NCBI GenBank assembly: GCA_016201275.1
Contig: JACQDB010000065.1
Location: 17,092-81,091 of the forward strand
From: Acidobacteriota bacterium
GTDB taxonomy: Bacteria; Acidobacteriota; Blastocatellia; UBA7656
DNA: 64,000 nucleotides
Direction of reading: 5' to 3'
The notes under the pieces are model-generated. The model was given only the letters and a program-made list of their open reading frames with translations, had not been told where the DNA came from and did not search any database. This document shows positions 16,164 to 24,851 of the stretch, piece by piece (position 1 is the stretch's first letter; every line of letters starts with the position of its first letter). Both the position numbers and the translations under genes were made by a program.

Positions 16164-16323
16164 GAGCGCAAAAAAATCAACGGGCGATAACCGCGCTTCC
16201 TGTTTGACGCGCCTTTTGGTGAACGATACAATCCGCCATTCATAAGCTCGATTGCGCTCTTTGAGCGCGACCCTGCCGATGGAGTTTCGTTTCTTACACC
16301 TGAACTTTATGGAGGATGGATTC

Positions 16324-17481
16324 ATGGATGAATTATTGAGCAAGGACAATCTTCATTATCGCAACTTGACGCGGGAGCTTACCGAACAATATGTGCGCCC
16401 TATAGCCGCCGAACACGACCGCACCGGCGAATACCCTTGGAGCGCCATCAACGCTTTGAAAGAGGCCGATATGATGGGCGTGTGGATCCCTAAAGAATAC
16501 GGCGGACAAGGCGGCGGCGAATTGAACCTCTGCATCGTCGTCGAAGAATTATCGAAAGCCTGCGGCGGCATAGGCGTCTCCTACGCGGTCAACGCGCTCG
16601 GTTCGTTTCCCATCATCGTCGGCGGCACCGATGAACAGAAGCAACAGTACCTGCCCGACATCGCCAAAGGCAAAAAGCTCATCGCCTTTGGGCTGTCGGA
16701 AAAAGTATCGGGGTCGGACGCTGGCAGTTTGAAAGCGCGCGCCGAACGCGATGGCGACCATTACGTTTTGAACGGCGATAAGAAATGGACGACCAATGGC
16801 GGCGCGGCGCATCTGTTCACCATGTTTTGCACAGTCAATCCGGAACGCGGCACACGCGGCGTCACGGGTTTTATCGTTGACCGCGACACCCCAGGTTTTG
16901 AAGTCGGCAAACGCGAAGACCTGATGGGCATACGTTGTGTGCCGGTCAATGAAACGCACATGAAAAATTGCCGCGTCCATGCCTCGCAAATCCTCGGCGG
17001 CAAGGAAGGCCAAGGCTTCAAACACGCAATGATGGCGCTCGACGTAGCGCGTCCGTTTGTCGCCGCGCAGGCCGTGGGCTTGGCGCAAGGCGCTTTAGAC
17101 CACGCCATACGCTACACCAAAGAGCGGCAGCAATTCGGTCAATCGGTGTCGTCGTTTCAAGGCGTGCAATGGATGCTTGCCGACATGGCTACGCAGGTGG
17201 AAGCCGCAAGACAATTGGTCTATACGGCGGCGCGGGCGATTGACGCGGGGGCAAAGAACGTCAGCAAGCTGGCGGCGATGTCCAAAGTGTTTGCCACCGA
17301 CGTAGCGATGCGCGTCTCGACCGATGCCGTGCAGTTATTCGGCGGCTACGGTTATTCGCGAGAGTATCCGATTGAAAAATATATGCGCGACGCCAAGATT
17401 ACGCAGATTTACGAAGGGACGAATCAAATCCAGCGCGTCGTCATCAGCCGCGCGCTGATTAAAGAAGGCGCATCGGCATAG
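16324..17481 (+). CDS. Acyl-CoA dehydrogenase
   Basis: This flavin-dependent enzyme oxidises acyl-CoA to enoyl-CoA. The 386-residue protein matches the usual family length. The start has GGAGG 8 bases upstream, and an upstream in-frame ATG (16252) is not needed. Visible motifs are YAVNALGS and GLSEKVSGSDAGS (FAD/substrate region), QFGQSVSSFQ, and the C-terminal FGGYGYSREYPIEKYMRDAKITQIYEGTNQ-type signature that carries the catalytic Glu (in YEGT). Its last 99 bases are duplicated at about 90% identity at 18345-18443, beyond the xisHI genes. Confidence 0.93.
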   Translation: MDELLSKDNLHYRNLTRELTEQYVRPIAAEHDRTGEYPWSAINALKEADMMGVWIPKEYGGQGGGELNLCIVVEELSKACGGIGVSYAVNALGSFPIIVGGTDEQKQQYLPDIAKGKKLIAFGLSEKVSGSDAGSLKARAERDGDHYVLNGDKKWTTNGGAAHLFTMFCTVNPERGTRGVTGFIVDRDTPGFEVGKREDLMGIRCVPVNETHMKNCRVHASQILGGKEGQGFKHAMMALDVARPFVAAQAVGLAQGALDHAIRYTKERQQFGQSVSSFQGVQWMLADMATQVEAARQLVYTAARAIDAGAKNVSKLAAMSKVFATDVAMRVSTDAVQLFGGYGYSREYPIEKYMRDAKITQIYEGTNQIQRVVISRALIKEGASA

Positions 17482-17489
17482 TGGAAAAA

Positions 17490-17530
17490 AATGAGCCTGT
17501 TCGCTGATCTTGAACAGGCTCATTGACTTT
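17490..17530 (+). terminator. Intrinsic terminator after acyl-CoA dehydrogenase
   Basis: A perfect 13-bp stem, AATGAGCCTGTTC (17490-17502) with GAACAGGCTCATT (17512-17524), is followed by a T-rich tract. It also lies just past the end of xisI on the other strand, so it may stop transcription from both sides. Confidence 0.75.
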
Positions 17531-17558
17531 TGTTTTGCTTGACGCACCGTCTCGAATT

Positions 17559-17900
17559 CTAAGCGGCGGCGAAATCTGTATGTGGGCGCACATCAGGGTG
17601 ATGGAAAGCTAGCACAATATCTTCTTTCGGCACTCCTGCCTCCAACAAATCTGTGGCGATGCCTTTTTCTGTCCAGTCTGTTTCGATCCAAAATTTACCC
17701 TCGCGCAAACGCACGTAAACGGTTGCGGCATTGAGACGCTTGTTGTTCGACCAGCCTAAGTTGAGCCACATATAATGACCACCTTCATCATCGGCAAGGA
17801 GCAGATATTCGACGCCTGGTGTGGGCTGTCGTTGGTCCAGTTCAAGATAGTCGTTGAGAATGCGTCTGATGATTTTCTGATAGTCTGTTAGCTTATCCAT
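17559..17900 (-). CDS. xisI: XisI family protein
   Basis: This 113-residue protein is of the XisI family, named for a controlling factor of fdxN-element excision in heterocystous cyanobacteria. MDKLTDYQKIIRRILNDY and the TDWTEKGIATDLLEAGVPKEDIVLAFHHP region are characteristic. The start at 17900 has AGGAGG upstream and overlaps the end of xisH by 13 bases. No xisF-type recombinase or fdxN element is present here. In most genomes these pairs are scattered, apparently mobile two-gene cassettes of unknown job. The flanking duplication supports mobility. Confidence 0.9.
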   Translation of the reverse strand: MDKLTDYQKIIRRILNDYLELDQRQPTPGVEYLLLADDEGGHYMWLNLGWSNNKRLNAATVYVRLREGKFWIETDWTEKGIATDLLEAGVPKEDIVLAFHHPDVRPHTDFAAA

Positions 17901-18304
17901 TTCGTAACCTCCTGGTTGGCGATGTTCACCAATAAGAGACAAAGCTGCTGTTGTTGAATGATAAGTTGTATCGCCTTGCCGCTGAAAAAATTATCCTCAA
18001 GCGTATCGCTGACCGCTAAATAGAGTTTGCGTTCAGGAGCAATGACCAGCAAAAATTCACGATAGAGATTATACTGCCCAAGCGCCATTTCAAAATCGTG
18101 GATGGGTGAAGGATTGAGGAAGCTTTTCACTTCGACAACAATTTTCCGCCCTTCGCGTTCTGCAGCAAAAGGTCTTTCCGCAGCCATATCGGCATAAAGT
18201 TTTACTTCTTCATACTCAATTCGATAGGGATCATGAGTGATGTTCCAGCCATCTTTGATCAGAGCATTTTTCACTGCATTGTGTATCAGATCGCGCTTTG
18301 CCAC
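17888..18304 (-). CDS. xisH: XisH family protein (nuclease-like fold)
   Basis: This 138-residue protein starts at a GTG giving VAKRDLIHNAVKNALIKDGW, the usual family opening. XisH proteins have a restriction-endonuclease-like core. Here EEVKLYADMAAE and the KIVVEVKSF strand supply acidic and Lys residues that resemble a D-(E/V)xK metal site. It pairs with the overlapping xisI gene. The cassette sits between the acyl-CoA dehydrogenase gene and a duplicated copy of that gene's 3' end. Confidence 0.9.
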   Translation of the reverse strand: MAKRDLIHNAVKNALIKDGWNITHDPYRIEYEEVKLYADMAAERPFAAEREGRKIVVEVKSFLNPSPIHDFEMALGQYNLYREFLLVIAPERKLYLAVSDTLEDNFFSGKAIQLIIQQQQLCLLLVNIANQEVTKWIS

Positions 18305-18344
18305 GCTCGAAGTATAAACAGGATGCACAAACTACGGCAACGGA

Positions 18345-18443
18345 ATGCGCGACGCCAAGGTTACACAGATTTACGAAAGCACCAATCAAATCCAGCGCGT
18401 CGTCATCAGCCGCGCTCTGATTAAAGAAGGCGCATCATCCTAA
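18345..18443 (+). pseudogene. Duplicated 3' fragment of an acyl-CoA dehydrogenase gene
   Basis: These 99 bases align without gaps to the last 99 bases of the acyl-CoA dehydrogenase gene (17383-17481) with about 10 mismatches. They encode the same 32-residue tail with a few changes (KV for KI, ES for EG, SS for SA) and end at a stop in frame. No upstream coding part exists. This is either a remnant of a tandem paralogue or a duplication made when the xisHI cassette arrived. Confidence 0.9.
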
Positions 18444-18482
18444 ACTCCTGCTGGTCAGCCGAAATCGTTGAGCAGAAATTTT

Positions 18483-18526
18483 AAGCCATCACGCACAGTG
18501 AAATTCAGTATGCGTGATGGCTTTTT
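18483..18526 (+). terminator. Intrinsic terminator
   Basis: AAGCCATCACGCA (18483-18495) pairs with TGCGTGATGGCTT (18511-18523), then a T-run. It lies just after the acyl-CoA dehydrogenase fragment, where a terminator of a former full-length paralogue would be expected. Confidence 0.75.
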
Positions 18527-18558
18527 GATTTTCCTGATTGGCTCAACAGATTATCAAA

Positions 18559-18852
18559 TCAGGCAGGCTCAACCTCCAGCGCCAACCCGTAAAAGCCCTT
18601 TACGAAAATTGGTTCGCCGCGTTGAATCGTCACCGCTGAACGCGCAGGCCACAATTCGCCGCGCACCAACACCACGCCTTCATTGGCAATTGCCGATTGC
18701 GCTCTGCCGGTAAGCCCGATGAGTCCTTTGGGGCTCGGATGCTTCTTGAGGCGGCGCGAGTACAGCGCCAGCTTGATGACAAAAAACAGCAGCACCAATG
18801 CCGGAAACGCAATAGCAAGAATGAACGTCAGAAGATAGAAACGGCTTATCAT
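18559..18852 (-). CDS. NfeD-like short membrane protein
   Basis: This 97-residue protein has one N-terminal membrane segment (about 4-28) followed by a small OB-like domain. The segment GLIGLTGRAQSAIANEGVVLVRGELWPARS resembles the C-terminal NfeD domain. Short NfeD proteins work beside membrane stomatin-like or protease partners and influence membrane microdomains. No stomatin gene is adjacent; a four-helix membrane protein gene lies just upstream on the same strand. Confidence 0.75.
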   Translation of the reverse strand: MISRFYLLTFILAIAFPALVLLFFVIKLALYSRRLKKHPSPKGLIGLTGRAQSAIANEGVVLVRGELWPARSAVTIQRGEPIFVKGFYGLALEVEPA

Positions 18853-18872
18853 ATGGGAGCAATCTCTACATC

Positions 18873-19352
18873 TTACTCAACTTTGATTTCATCAATGTCA
18901 GGTTGACGGAAGAGGCGCGGCACACCGGCCAGCAATGCCAATAAAAGCACCGCGACAATTGTCATCGCCGTGCCTGCGCCAGGCGAGGTGCCAATGATTA
19001 CATAACGAAGCGCCGAAAGAATCTGCGACAGACCTAGCCCAACCAACAACGCCCACCATGCCCATCGTTCGCCGCGCCGATATGGAAACAACGCCACGAA
19101 AAAAGCGAGGACGGCAGCAGCCAATGCCCAGGTTGCCGCCGTGACGCGACGACCGCGCAAAGTTTTGATGGTATTCACCGCCTCATCGCCGCCAATTCCT
19201 TTCACCTGCTCCAAAGTTAAACTGGAAGTCAAGCTATCCTGCTCGCTGAAATAGGCAACTCGCAATGAGCCTAAAGAGGTCAGCCCGATGAAGCCCGACA
19301 AACCGAGCAGAATCACCCAACTGGCCAGAAATAATACTTTCGCACCTTTCAT
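18873..19352 (-). CDS. Uncharacterised membrane protein
   Basis: This 159-residue protein has about four membrane helices: roughly 5-27, 72-90, 97-117 and 128-146. An extracytoplasmic loop of about 40 residues follows helix 1. The family is not recognised. It lies 20 bases upstream of the NfeD-like gene on the same strand, so the two are probably one transcript. The start has GAGAGAAAAG just upstream. Confidence 0.65.
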   Translation of the reverse strand: MKGAKVLFLASWVILLGLSGFIGLTSLGSLRVAYFSEQDSLTSSLTLEQVKGIGGDEAVNTIKTLRGRRVTAATWALAAAVLAFFVALFPYRRGERWAWWALLVGLGLSQILSALRYVIIGTSPGAGTAMTIVAVLLLALLAGVPRLFRQPDIDEIKVE

Positions 19353-19372
19353 CTTTTCTCTCCTTTAGCGGC

Positions 19373-19561
19373 AGCCGATTGTCGGCGGTCGGCAATCGGC
19401 AGTCACTCAAGCAACTAATCCATCTTGCGACGAAGCCTTGAAAGTGGCTCCTGTAGCCGGTTTCAAGGCTTCACACCAATTGCCCGATACCGATAAATCT
19501 TCGACCTTCGATTCCCAACTCCTGAATGCCGACTACGGCTTACCGACTACGGAAGGCTGAC
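19373..19561. repeat. Inverted heptamer arrays flanking a 120-base spacer
   Basis: The left array (19374-19408) has 7-base units such as GTCGGCG, GTCGGCA, ATCGGCA. The right array (19527-19561) has TGCCGAC, TACGGCT, TACCGAC, TACGGAA, GGCTGAC. The two are mutually complementary. The right array runs up to the stop codon of the M20 peptidase gene, the left array to about 20 bases from the next gene's start. Confidence 0.8.
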
Positions 19562-20802
19562 TATTGAAGACCGGCAAGGGCGACTTCCAACAGGATGAGT
19601 TTTTTCACGCCTTTGTAAAACGGCTCGATGGCGCACCATTCGCCGAGCGAGTGGTCACCGCCGCACGGCGCGCAGCCGGTTGAAAAGGCTGGCACTCCGG
19701 CCAAAAACGCGATGTTGGCATTGTTGGAAGCGGTGTTGGTCAATTGCACGTTATCAAAGCCTATGGCGCGATGCACGGCTTCGGCCATACGCACGGTGAA
19801 CGACTCGCGATTGCCGGGAATCTGCGCCGCCGGTAATTTTTCTGTCACCAGTTCGGTCTTTACCTGCATCCCTTCGCGTGCCGCTTCTTCGCGCACGATG
19901 GCAGCAATTTTCTTTTCAAATTCGTCAATCAAGCTCTGCTCGGTCGAACGCAAATCAACCGTAAACCAGGCATCTGCGGCTTTGGCGTTGACGACTTCCG
20001 CGCCACCCAGCATACCGATGTTCAAATTTACTTCGGGGTCTTTGGGACGCTCCAGCGCGTAGATGCGTTCAATGGCTCGCGCCATCGGCAAGGTCGCCGA
20101 ATAAGGCGGCGTCTTGGAGCGCGTGTGGCCGCCCGCCCCCAGAAAATGATGCTTGTACCAGTTGATGCCGATGCCGCCGTAGGTCAAATTTTCAAAGCCG
20201 CCATCGAGCGCTATGTAAGAAGAGATTTGCGCTTTGTGCTCTGCAATGAAAAACTTTGCCCCGACCATGCTGGTCTCTTCTTCAACGCTGAAGACAAACA
20301 GTAAATCGGCTGTGGTTTTGATGTGAGCATCGTTGAGAGCGCGAATGGTCGCAAGCATCGCTTCGAGGTTGCGCGTGTCGTCGCCTACGCCCGGCGCAAA
20401 AAGTTTTCCGTCGCGGATTTCCGCCTTGATTTTCAAACCTTCCTGAAACACCGTGTCGAGATGCGCGTCAACGACTACAGCTTTGCGATTGGCGTCGGTG
20501 CCTTTGCGAAGGCCGATCAGATTGCCTTGTTTATCGTAAAAAACTTTGTCGAGTTGATAAGATTCCAGAAGTTTCCGCACCGCTTCGGCACGCTCACGCT
20601 CGTTGCCGGAAGGCGCGTTGATTTCAGTGAGGCCGATCCACTCTTTGAGAATGTCGTCTTTGTGCGCCTCAACATAGGCAAAAGCTTTTTTGACCTCGGC
20701 GTGTTCCATCAACTTTTTCGCTTCGGCCTGGTAATCCTGGGCGCTGACCGGTGCGCCGACCAGTACCGCGACGCCGAACAGCGCCAATAACAGTTTCGTC
20801 AT
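19561..20802 (-). CDS. M20-family zinc peptidase, exported
   Basis: This 413-residue secreted peptidase has a signal peptide (about 1-21, ending VSAQ). The metal site of the M20 family is visible: DAHLDTVF with the first His/Asp, VGDDTRN for the bridging Asp, and EEET for the catalytic Glu pair. A final His lies in GGDHSLGEW. The dimerisation-like insert (LGAGGHTRSKTPP) is typical of M20 di/tripeptidases. It would release amino acids from small peptides in the periplasm or outside the cell; exact specificity is unknown. Confidence 0.87.
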   Translation of the reverse strand: MTKLLLALFGVAVLVGAPVSAQDYQAEAKKLMEHAEVKKAFAYVEAHKDDILKEWIGLTEINAPSGNERERAEAVRKLLESYQLDKVFYDKQGNLIGLRKGTDANRKAVVVDAHLDTVFQEGLKIKAEIRDGKLFAPGVGDDTRNLEAMLATIRALNDAHIKTTADLLFVFSVEEETSMVGAKFFIAEHKAQISSYIALDGGFENLTYGGIGINWYKHHFLGAGGHTRSKTPPYSATLPMARAIERIYALERPKDPEVNLNIGMLGGAEVVNAKAADAWFTVDLRSTEQSLIDEFEKKIAAIVREEAAREGMQVKTELVTEKLPAAQIPGNRESFTVRMAEAVHRAIGFDNVQLTNTASNNANIAFLAGVPAFSTGCAPCGGDHSLGEWCAIEPFYKGVKKLILLEVALAGLQ

Positions 20803-21876
20803 GCCGTCTCTCTCCGTGTGCTGTCAAAATTGTCTGCCTATTGTAGAGGCGCACAATGCTTGACGCAACGCAACAAAGAGATTGCCAACGTCGGGAAACT
20901 GCTGACGCCAGCGACGCGGTAAAATCGTCACGCCGCCGAATCGCAAACCCCGAATCATTTTATCGGTGTAACGGCCCAGCCTGCTTTGCCCCGCAAGGGC
21001 GTAGGAAATTAGCCAGTGCTGTAGGCACTGGAATCATGTTTGAGGGCAAACGCGGCGCGCCCTGAAAGAGCGCAGGAGAGGCGATACGGCAAGCCTCCTG
21101 CACCCTTTCAGGGCGCGACCGTCAAGCCGCTTGCGCCTTCCCGTGGCTTCACCACGGGCTAATTTCCGCTGCGCCTCTGGTGCCAAAACGAATTCTCCTG
21201 GCGCTCCTACAAGCTATTCTTCTATGCGCCTCTGGCGCAAAAACGAATTCCCGTTGAGCAGCGGTCTCTGACCGCTGGCTAAGGGAGGGGGAAGAAAACA
21301 TAATCCCCTGATTCCCGTTGAGCAGCGGTCAGAGACCGCTGGCTTGGCTGTGCGCCGACGGCGCTACAACGAAGCGACCGACAATTTTCAACCAAGCTGG
21401 GTAGTGACGAGCAAAAAGTAATATAGCCGCTTGCAGAGGTGTGCGATTGGTTGAGGGCGGTCTGTGACCGCCTCTCAACCAGATGTCATAGTGGTGGGCA
21501 AATGAAATTTGCTATACGCTGGCACCGATGCAGGAATTATGCACATCAATCGCCCAAGGGTCGTTGGATATTCGTGCGTACCGTTTGGCAGCATCTAGGA
21601 AAGTGGCCACGGTGGACGCGAAGTGGGCAAGGAGGGTCGAATTTCTATACATAGACCAAAGTGGTCTATGTGAACCGCAAATAATTCTCTGACGGATAGG
21701 CGGAAGTGGATTCCGGGCGTCAAAATTCTCTAGCAAACTTCCCGTAGCCGCAGATTAGTGATGATGACAAAAAAAAGTTGAAACCCGCATAAACCAGATA
21801 ACCTGTTTATAAACAAGGTTTCGCAAGGCTTAGTGAAAGTTTTACAGCAGCTTAATGAATTACTTTAACTTTTTTC
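20803..21876. repeat. Gene-free repeat-rich region
   Basis: No protein gene was found. Distinct repeats can be listed. Two units have a hairpin, a CTAATTTCC core and a second hairpin (20988-21031 reversed, 21140-21184 forward). A 13-bp stem joins 21056-21068 to 21105-21117 with inner pairing. Two 34-bp copies (21247-21280, 21311-21344) contain the palindromes AGCGGTC-TCT-GACCGCT and AGCGGTC-AGA-GACCGCT. A related palindrome occupies 21449-21480. The segment GCGCCT...AAAACGAATTC also recurs nearby. This looks like a graveyard or landing zone of REP-like elements. Confidence 0.75.
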
Positions 21877-21905
21877 TTGCATCTCGTTGAATGGTATGAT
21901 ATAAA
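21877..21905 (+). promoter_or_regulatory. Sigma70-type promoter for the candidate RNA
   Basis: TTGCAT (21877-21882) and TATAAA (21900-21905) are separated by exactly 17 bases in an AT-rich setting. Transcription would begin near 21912, just before the first hairpin of the structured element and about 315 bases before dtd. Confidence 0.6.
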
Positions 21906-21911
21906 CTGCTC

Positions 21912-22045
21912 CCGTAAACATCACTGCTTCATGTTCCTGCCATAAAGCAGTAATGTTTTAGCGGTGCGCTAGGTATGGAACATTCAGAAGGGGGCTACTG
22001 GATGTTCAAGGGGGCTTGTCGATTCGACGATCTAGTGCACCGCAC
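21912..22045 (+). ncRNA. Candidate structured RNA, family not recognised
   Basis: Hairpin 1 has 14-base arms (21916-21929 with 21945-21958, one mismatch) and a 15-base loop. A second domain is closed by a continuous 12-bp stem (21961-21972 with 22032-22043, one G-U pair). This contains a 10-bp hairpin (21978-21987 with 21998-22007) and a small hairpin (22016-22030). The loop of hairpin 1 has ATGTTCC (21931-21937), complementary to GGAACAT (21977-21983), allowing a pseudoknot or switch. AAGGGGGCT occurs twice, 20 bases apart. It does not match the core motifs of tmRNA, RNase P RNA, SRP RNA or common riboswitches. It could be a free RNA or a dtd leader. Confidence 0.6.
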
Positions 22046-22226
22046 CATAATACCTACTAAAGGCTTATAAGTCAACAAGTTAATTCCCGCAGCAGTTTTT
22101 CTCTTTTCAGTTTTACAACTAAATCACTGATTTCATTGACGGTTATGCCCTTTATGGGGAGAGAGTTCCGCATTTGGCTCGAAATTCTTTGAGAATTCCG
22201 CTAGATTGCTACTTTCACAAACCCTT

Positions 22227-22676
22227 ATGAGAGCGGTAATTCAAAGAGTCAGTCAGGCAAGCGTGGTGGTCGCGGAAAAGGCGGTTGGCGAAATCGCTAC
22301 AGGGGTTTTGGTGTTGCTAGGCGTGTCCCACGCCGACCAAACCGCTGACGCAGATTACTTGGTGGATAAAATCATCAACTTGAGAATCTTCAGCGATGCA
22401 CAGGGCAAGATGAATCTTTCCCTGGCAGACACAGGCGGGGCAATGCTGGTGGTGTCGCAATTTACGCTCTACGGCGATGCACGCAAAGGTCGCCGCCCTT
22501 CTTACATCGAAGCGGCAGAACCCAATCAGGCCAACGCGCTTTATGAATACTTCGTCGCACGGGCGCGCAGCCGAGGCATACGGGTTGAAACTGGTGTCTT
22601 TCAGGCAATGATGCAGGTGCAGTTGACCAACGACGGGCCGGTGACAATTCTATTGGACAGTGCAAAATTTTTTTGA
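22227..22676 (+). CDS. dtd: D-aminoacyl-tRNA deacylase
   Basis: It removes D-amino acids (and glycine from tRNA-Ala) wrongly attached to tRNA. At 149 residues the protein matches the family length. The [13 protein letters not shown] opening, the [16 protein letters not shown] motif and the [12 protein letters not shown] ending with the Gly-Pro pair are diagnostic. An in-frame TTG at 22206 is possible, but the ATG at 22227 gives the normal N-terminus. It stands alone upstream of the converging ftsH gene, separated by a bidirectional terminator. Confidence 0.95.
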   Translation: MRAVIQRVSQASVVVAEKAVGEIATGVLVLLGVSHADQTADADYLVDKIINLRIFSDAQGKMNLSLADTGGAMLVVSQFTLYGDARKGRRPSYIEAAEPNQANALYEYFVARARSRGIRVETGVFQAMMQVQLTNDGPVTILLDSAKFF

Positions 22677-22707
22677 CGCGCAGAGGCAAAAGCATAGCCC
22701 AAAGAGA

Positions 22708-22753
22708 AAGGGCGAAGCGATTGCAGTTGGCAAATCGCTTCGCCCTTATATTT
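22708..22753. terminator. Bidirectional terminator between dtd and ftsH
   Basis: A perfect 15-bp stem, 22708-22722 with 22733-22747, has a 10-base loop. On the plus strand it is followed by ATATTTTC; on the minus strand the following sequence is also A/T-biased. It lies between the converging dtd and ftsH genes. Confidence 0.85.
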
Positions 22754-22772
22754 TCGACTGACGAGTGATTCG

Positions 22773-24686
22773 TTAGGCGTTGGCGTTGCCAGGCACCGGC
22801 GGAATAATCGGGTTGAGTCGTGAAGGCTTGGGTTCGGCCTTCGGTTTCTCTTCACGCGCTGGAGGATTCGACGGGGTATCGTCGTCCAAAGGCAAGCCCG
22901 CCACTAAGCGGCGAATCTGCACAGAGTCCAGCGATTCGCGTTCCAGCAAAGATTCCGACAAGCGAATCATCGCTTCTTTATTTTCCAGGATGATTTGACG
23001 AGCGCGATTGTACTGCTCCGTAACGATGCGCTTCACTTCCTGGTCAATCTTGATCGCCGTCTCTTCGCTGTAGTCTTGATGCTGGGCAATCTCGCGGCCT
23101 AAGAAAATCTGCTCTTCTTTCTTGCCGAAGGTGATCGGCCCCAAGCTCGACATACCGAATTCACACACCATACGACGCGCCAACTCTGTCGCTCGTTCGA
23201 TGTCGTTGGAAGCGCCCGTGGTGATGTGATTGAGGAACATCTCTTCGGCAATTCTACCGCCCATCAAGATGGCAATCTGGCCTTCCAGATAATCGCGGGT
23301 GTGCGAATATCTATCGGCTTCGGGCAATTGCATAGTCACGCCCAGCGCCATACCGCGTGGAATGATCGAGACTTTATGCACCGGGTCGGCATTGGGAACC
23401 TTGATGCCGACCATCGTATGACCGGCTTCGTGATAGGCGGTGTTGCGCTTCTCTTCGTTCGACATCACGATGGAGCGTCGTTCCGTACCCATCAACACTT
23501 TATCTTTCGCCCATTCAAAATCGGACATCGAGACCACTTTGCGATTGTAGCGTGCCGCATTCAAGGCCGCTTCATTCACGAGGTTCGCCAAATCCGCGCC
23601 AGTGAACCCCGGTGTGCTGCGCGCAATGACGTTAATATCCACATCATCGCCGAGCGGTATCTTGCGCGTGTGAACGGCGAGTATGCCTTCGCGGCCTTTG
23701 ACATCGGGACGCTGCACGACGACGCGACGGTCAAAGCGTCCGGGGCGTAACAACGCAGGGTCTAAGACATCCGGGCGATTGGTCGAGGCGACCAGAATGA
23801 CGCCATCATTGGATTCAAAGCCGTCCATTTCGACCAGCAATTGATTCAAGGTCTGTTCACGTTCATCGTGACCGCCGCCCAGCCCTGCGCCGCGATGACG
23901 ACCGACCGCATCAATTTCGTCTATGAAGATGATGCAGGGAGCGTTCTTCTTGCCCTGTTCAAAGAGGTCGCGGACACGCGATGCGCCGACGCCTACGAAC
24001 ATCTCTACGAAGTCCGAACCGGAGATCGAAAAGAACGGCACATTGGCTTCTCCGGCAATGGCACGGGCGAGCAAAGTTTTGCCGGTGCCCGGAGGTCCCA
24101 TCATCAAAACGCCTTTGGGAATGCGTCCACCGAGTTTTTGAAACTTCTGCGGCTCTTTCAAAAACTCTATGATCTCCTGCAATTCTTCTTTGGCTTCTTC
24201 GACTCCGGCAACGTCTTTAAAGGTGACGCGCTTCTGTTGATTGCTTAACAGTTTGGCGCGTGACTTCCCGAATGATAAAGCCTTGTTGCCGCCCGATTGC
24301 ATCTGCCGCATCATAAAAATCCACAAGCCGAGGATGACGACGATGGGCAGCCAACTCAGCAACCCGAAGATCCATTGGCTCGACGAAGAACTTTCAATCG
24401 TCAGCTTGACGCCATTTTCAGTCAGCACCTTGACGGCATCGGCTTGAATCTGTTGATTGGAAACGGGGGTCTTAAATTTGGAGCCATCGGTCAATTTGCC
24501 GGTGATGCCGGTGCCTTCATCCAGCGTGGCGTCCTCAATTTGTTTGGCTTTCGCCTTTTCGATCAGTATGTTGTAACTTAGAGGTTGTTCCTTCTGCGCG
24601 CCTTTACCGGTAAAGACGACATACAACAGAATCGCGCCTCCTAAAATCACTATCCAGAAAATTACCTGTCTTAATGTTGAATTCAA
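22773..24686 (-). CDS. ftsH: ATP-dependent zinc metalloprotease FtsH
   Basis: This membrane-bound AAA+ protease degrades misfolded membrane proteins and regulators. The probable start is a TTG at 24686, preceded by GGAGG with a 7-base spacer. It gives a 637-residue protein opening just before the first membrane helix; an upstream in-frame start at 24788 would add 34 residues without a signal. Two membrane helices enclose a periplasmic domain. Then come Walker A GPPGTGKT, Walker [12 protein letters not shown], the second region of homology ([18 protein letters not shown]) and the zinc motif HEAGH. It follows tilS and the hpt-like gene in the widely conserved order. Confidence 0.96.
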   Translation of the reverse strand: MNSTLRQVIFWIVILGGAILLYVVFTGKGAQKEQPLSYNILIEKAKAKQIEDATLDEGTGITGKLTDGSKFKTPVSNQQIQADAVKVLTENGVKLTIESSSSSQWIFGLLSWLPIVVILGLWIFMMRQMQSGGNKALSFGKSRAKLLSNQQKRVTFKDVAGVEEAKEELQEIIEFLKEPQKFQKLGGRIPKGVLMMGPPGTGKTLLARAIAGEANVPFFSISGSDFVEMFVGVGASRVRDLFEQGKKNAPCIIFIDEIDAVGRHRGAGLGGGHDEREQTLNQLLVEMDGFESNDGVILVASTNRPDVLDPALLRPGRFDRRVVVQRPDVKGREGILAVHTRKIPLGDDVDINVIARSTPGFTGADLANLVNEAALNAARYNRKVVSMSDFEWAKDKVLMGTERRSIVMSNEEKRNTAYHEAGHTMVGIKVPNADPVHKVSIIPRGMALGVTMQLPEADRYSHTRDYLEGQIAILMGGRIAEEMFLNHITTGASNDIERATELARRMVCEFGMSSLGPITFGKKEEQIFLGREIAQHQDYSEETAIKIDQEVKRIVTEQYNRARQIILENKEAMIRLSESLLERESLDSVQIRRLVAGLPLDDDTPSNPPAREEKPKAEPKPSRLNPIIPPVPGNANA

Positions 24687-24851
24687 CCTGCTACCTCCGA
24701 CAAAAAACCGGGCTTCATACCCTGTTTGAAATAGTAACCTACATAAATTTGCCACGCAATCATTGCCTAAATTTCTGTGGCGCTGCACCTGTCTCTTTTA
24801 GATAAGCTTTCGGCAAGTTACGTTTGCCCGTCAAACTTCACGCGCAACTTT

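Noticed and set aside
15432..16349. Open frame of 305 codons on the minus strand
   Set aside because: It is antisense to the LolA-like gene, which has a signal peptide and the family motif. Length alone is not evidence in this composition.
17559..18304. A complete fdxN-type excision system
   Set aside because: Only xisH and xisI are present. No xisF-type recombinase, fdxN gene or defined attachment-site pair was found.
21912..22045. Identification of the candidate RNA as 6S RNA, SRP RNA, tmRNA or RNase P RNA
   Set aside because: Known core motifs of those RNAs were not found and the domain order differs. The 6S-type long rod with central bubble is not formed.
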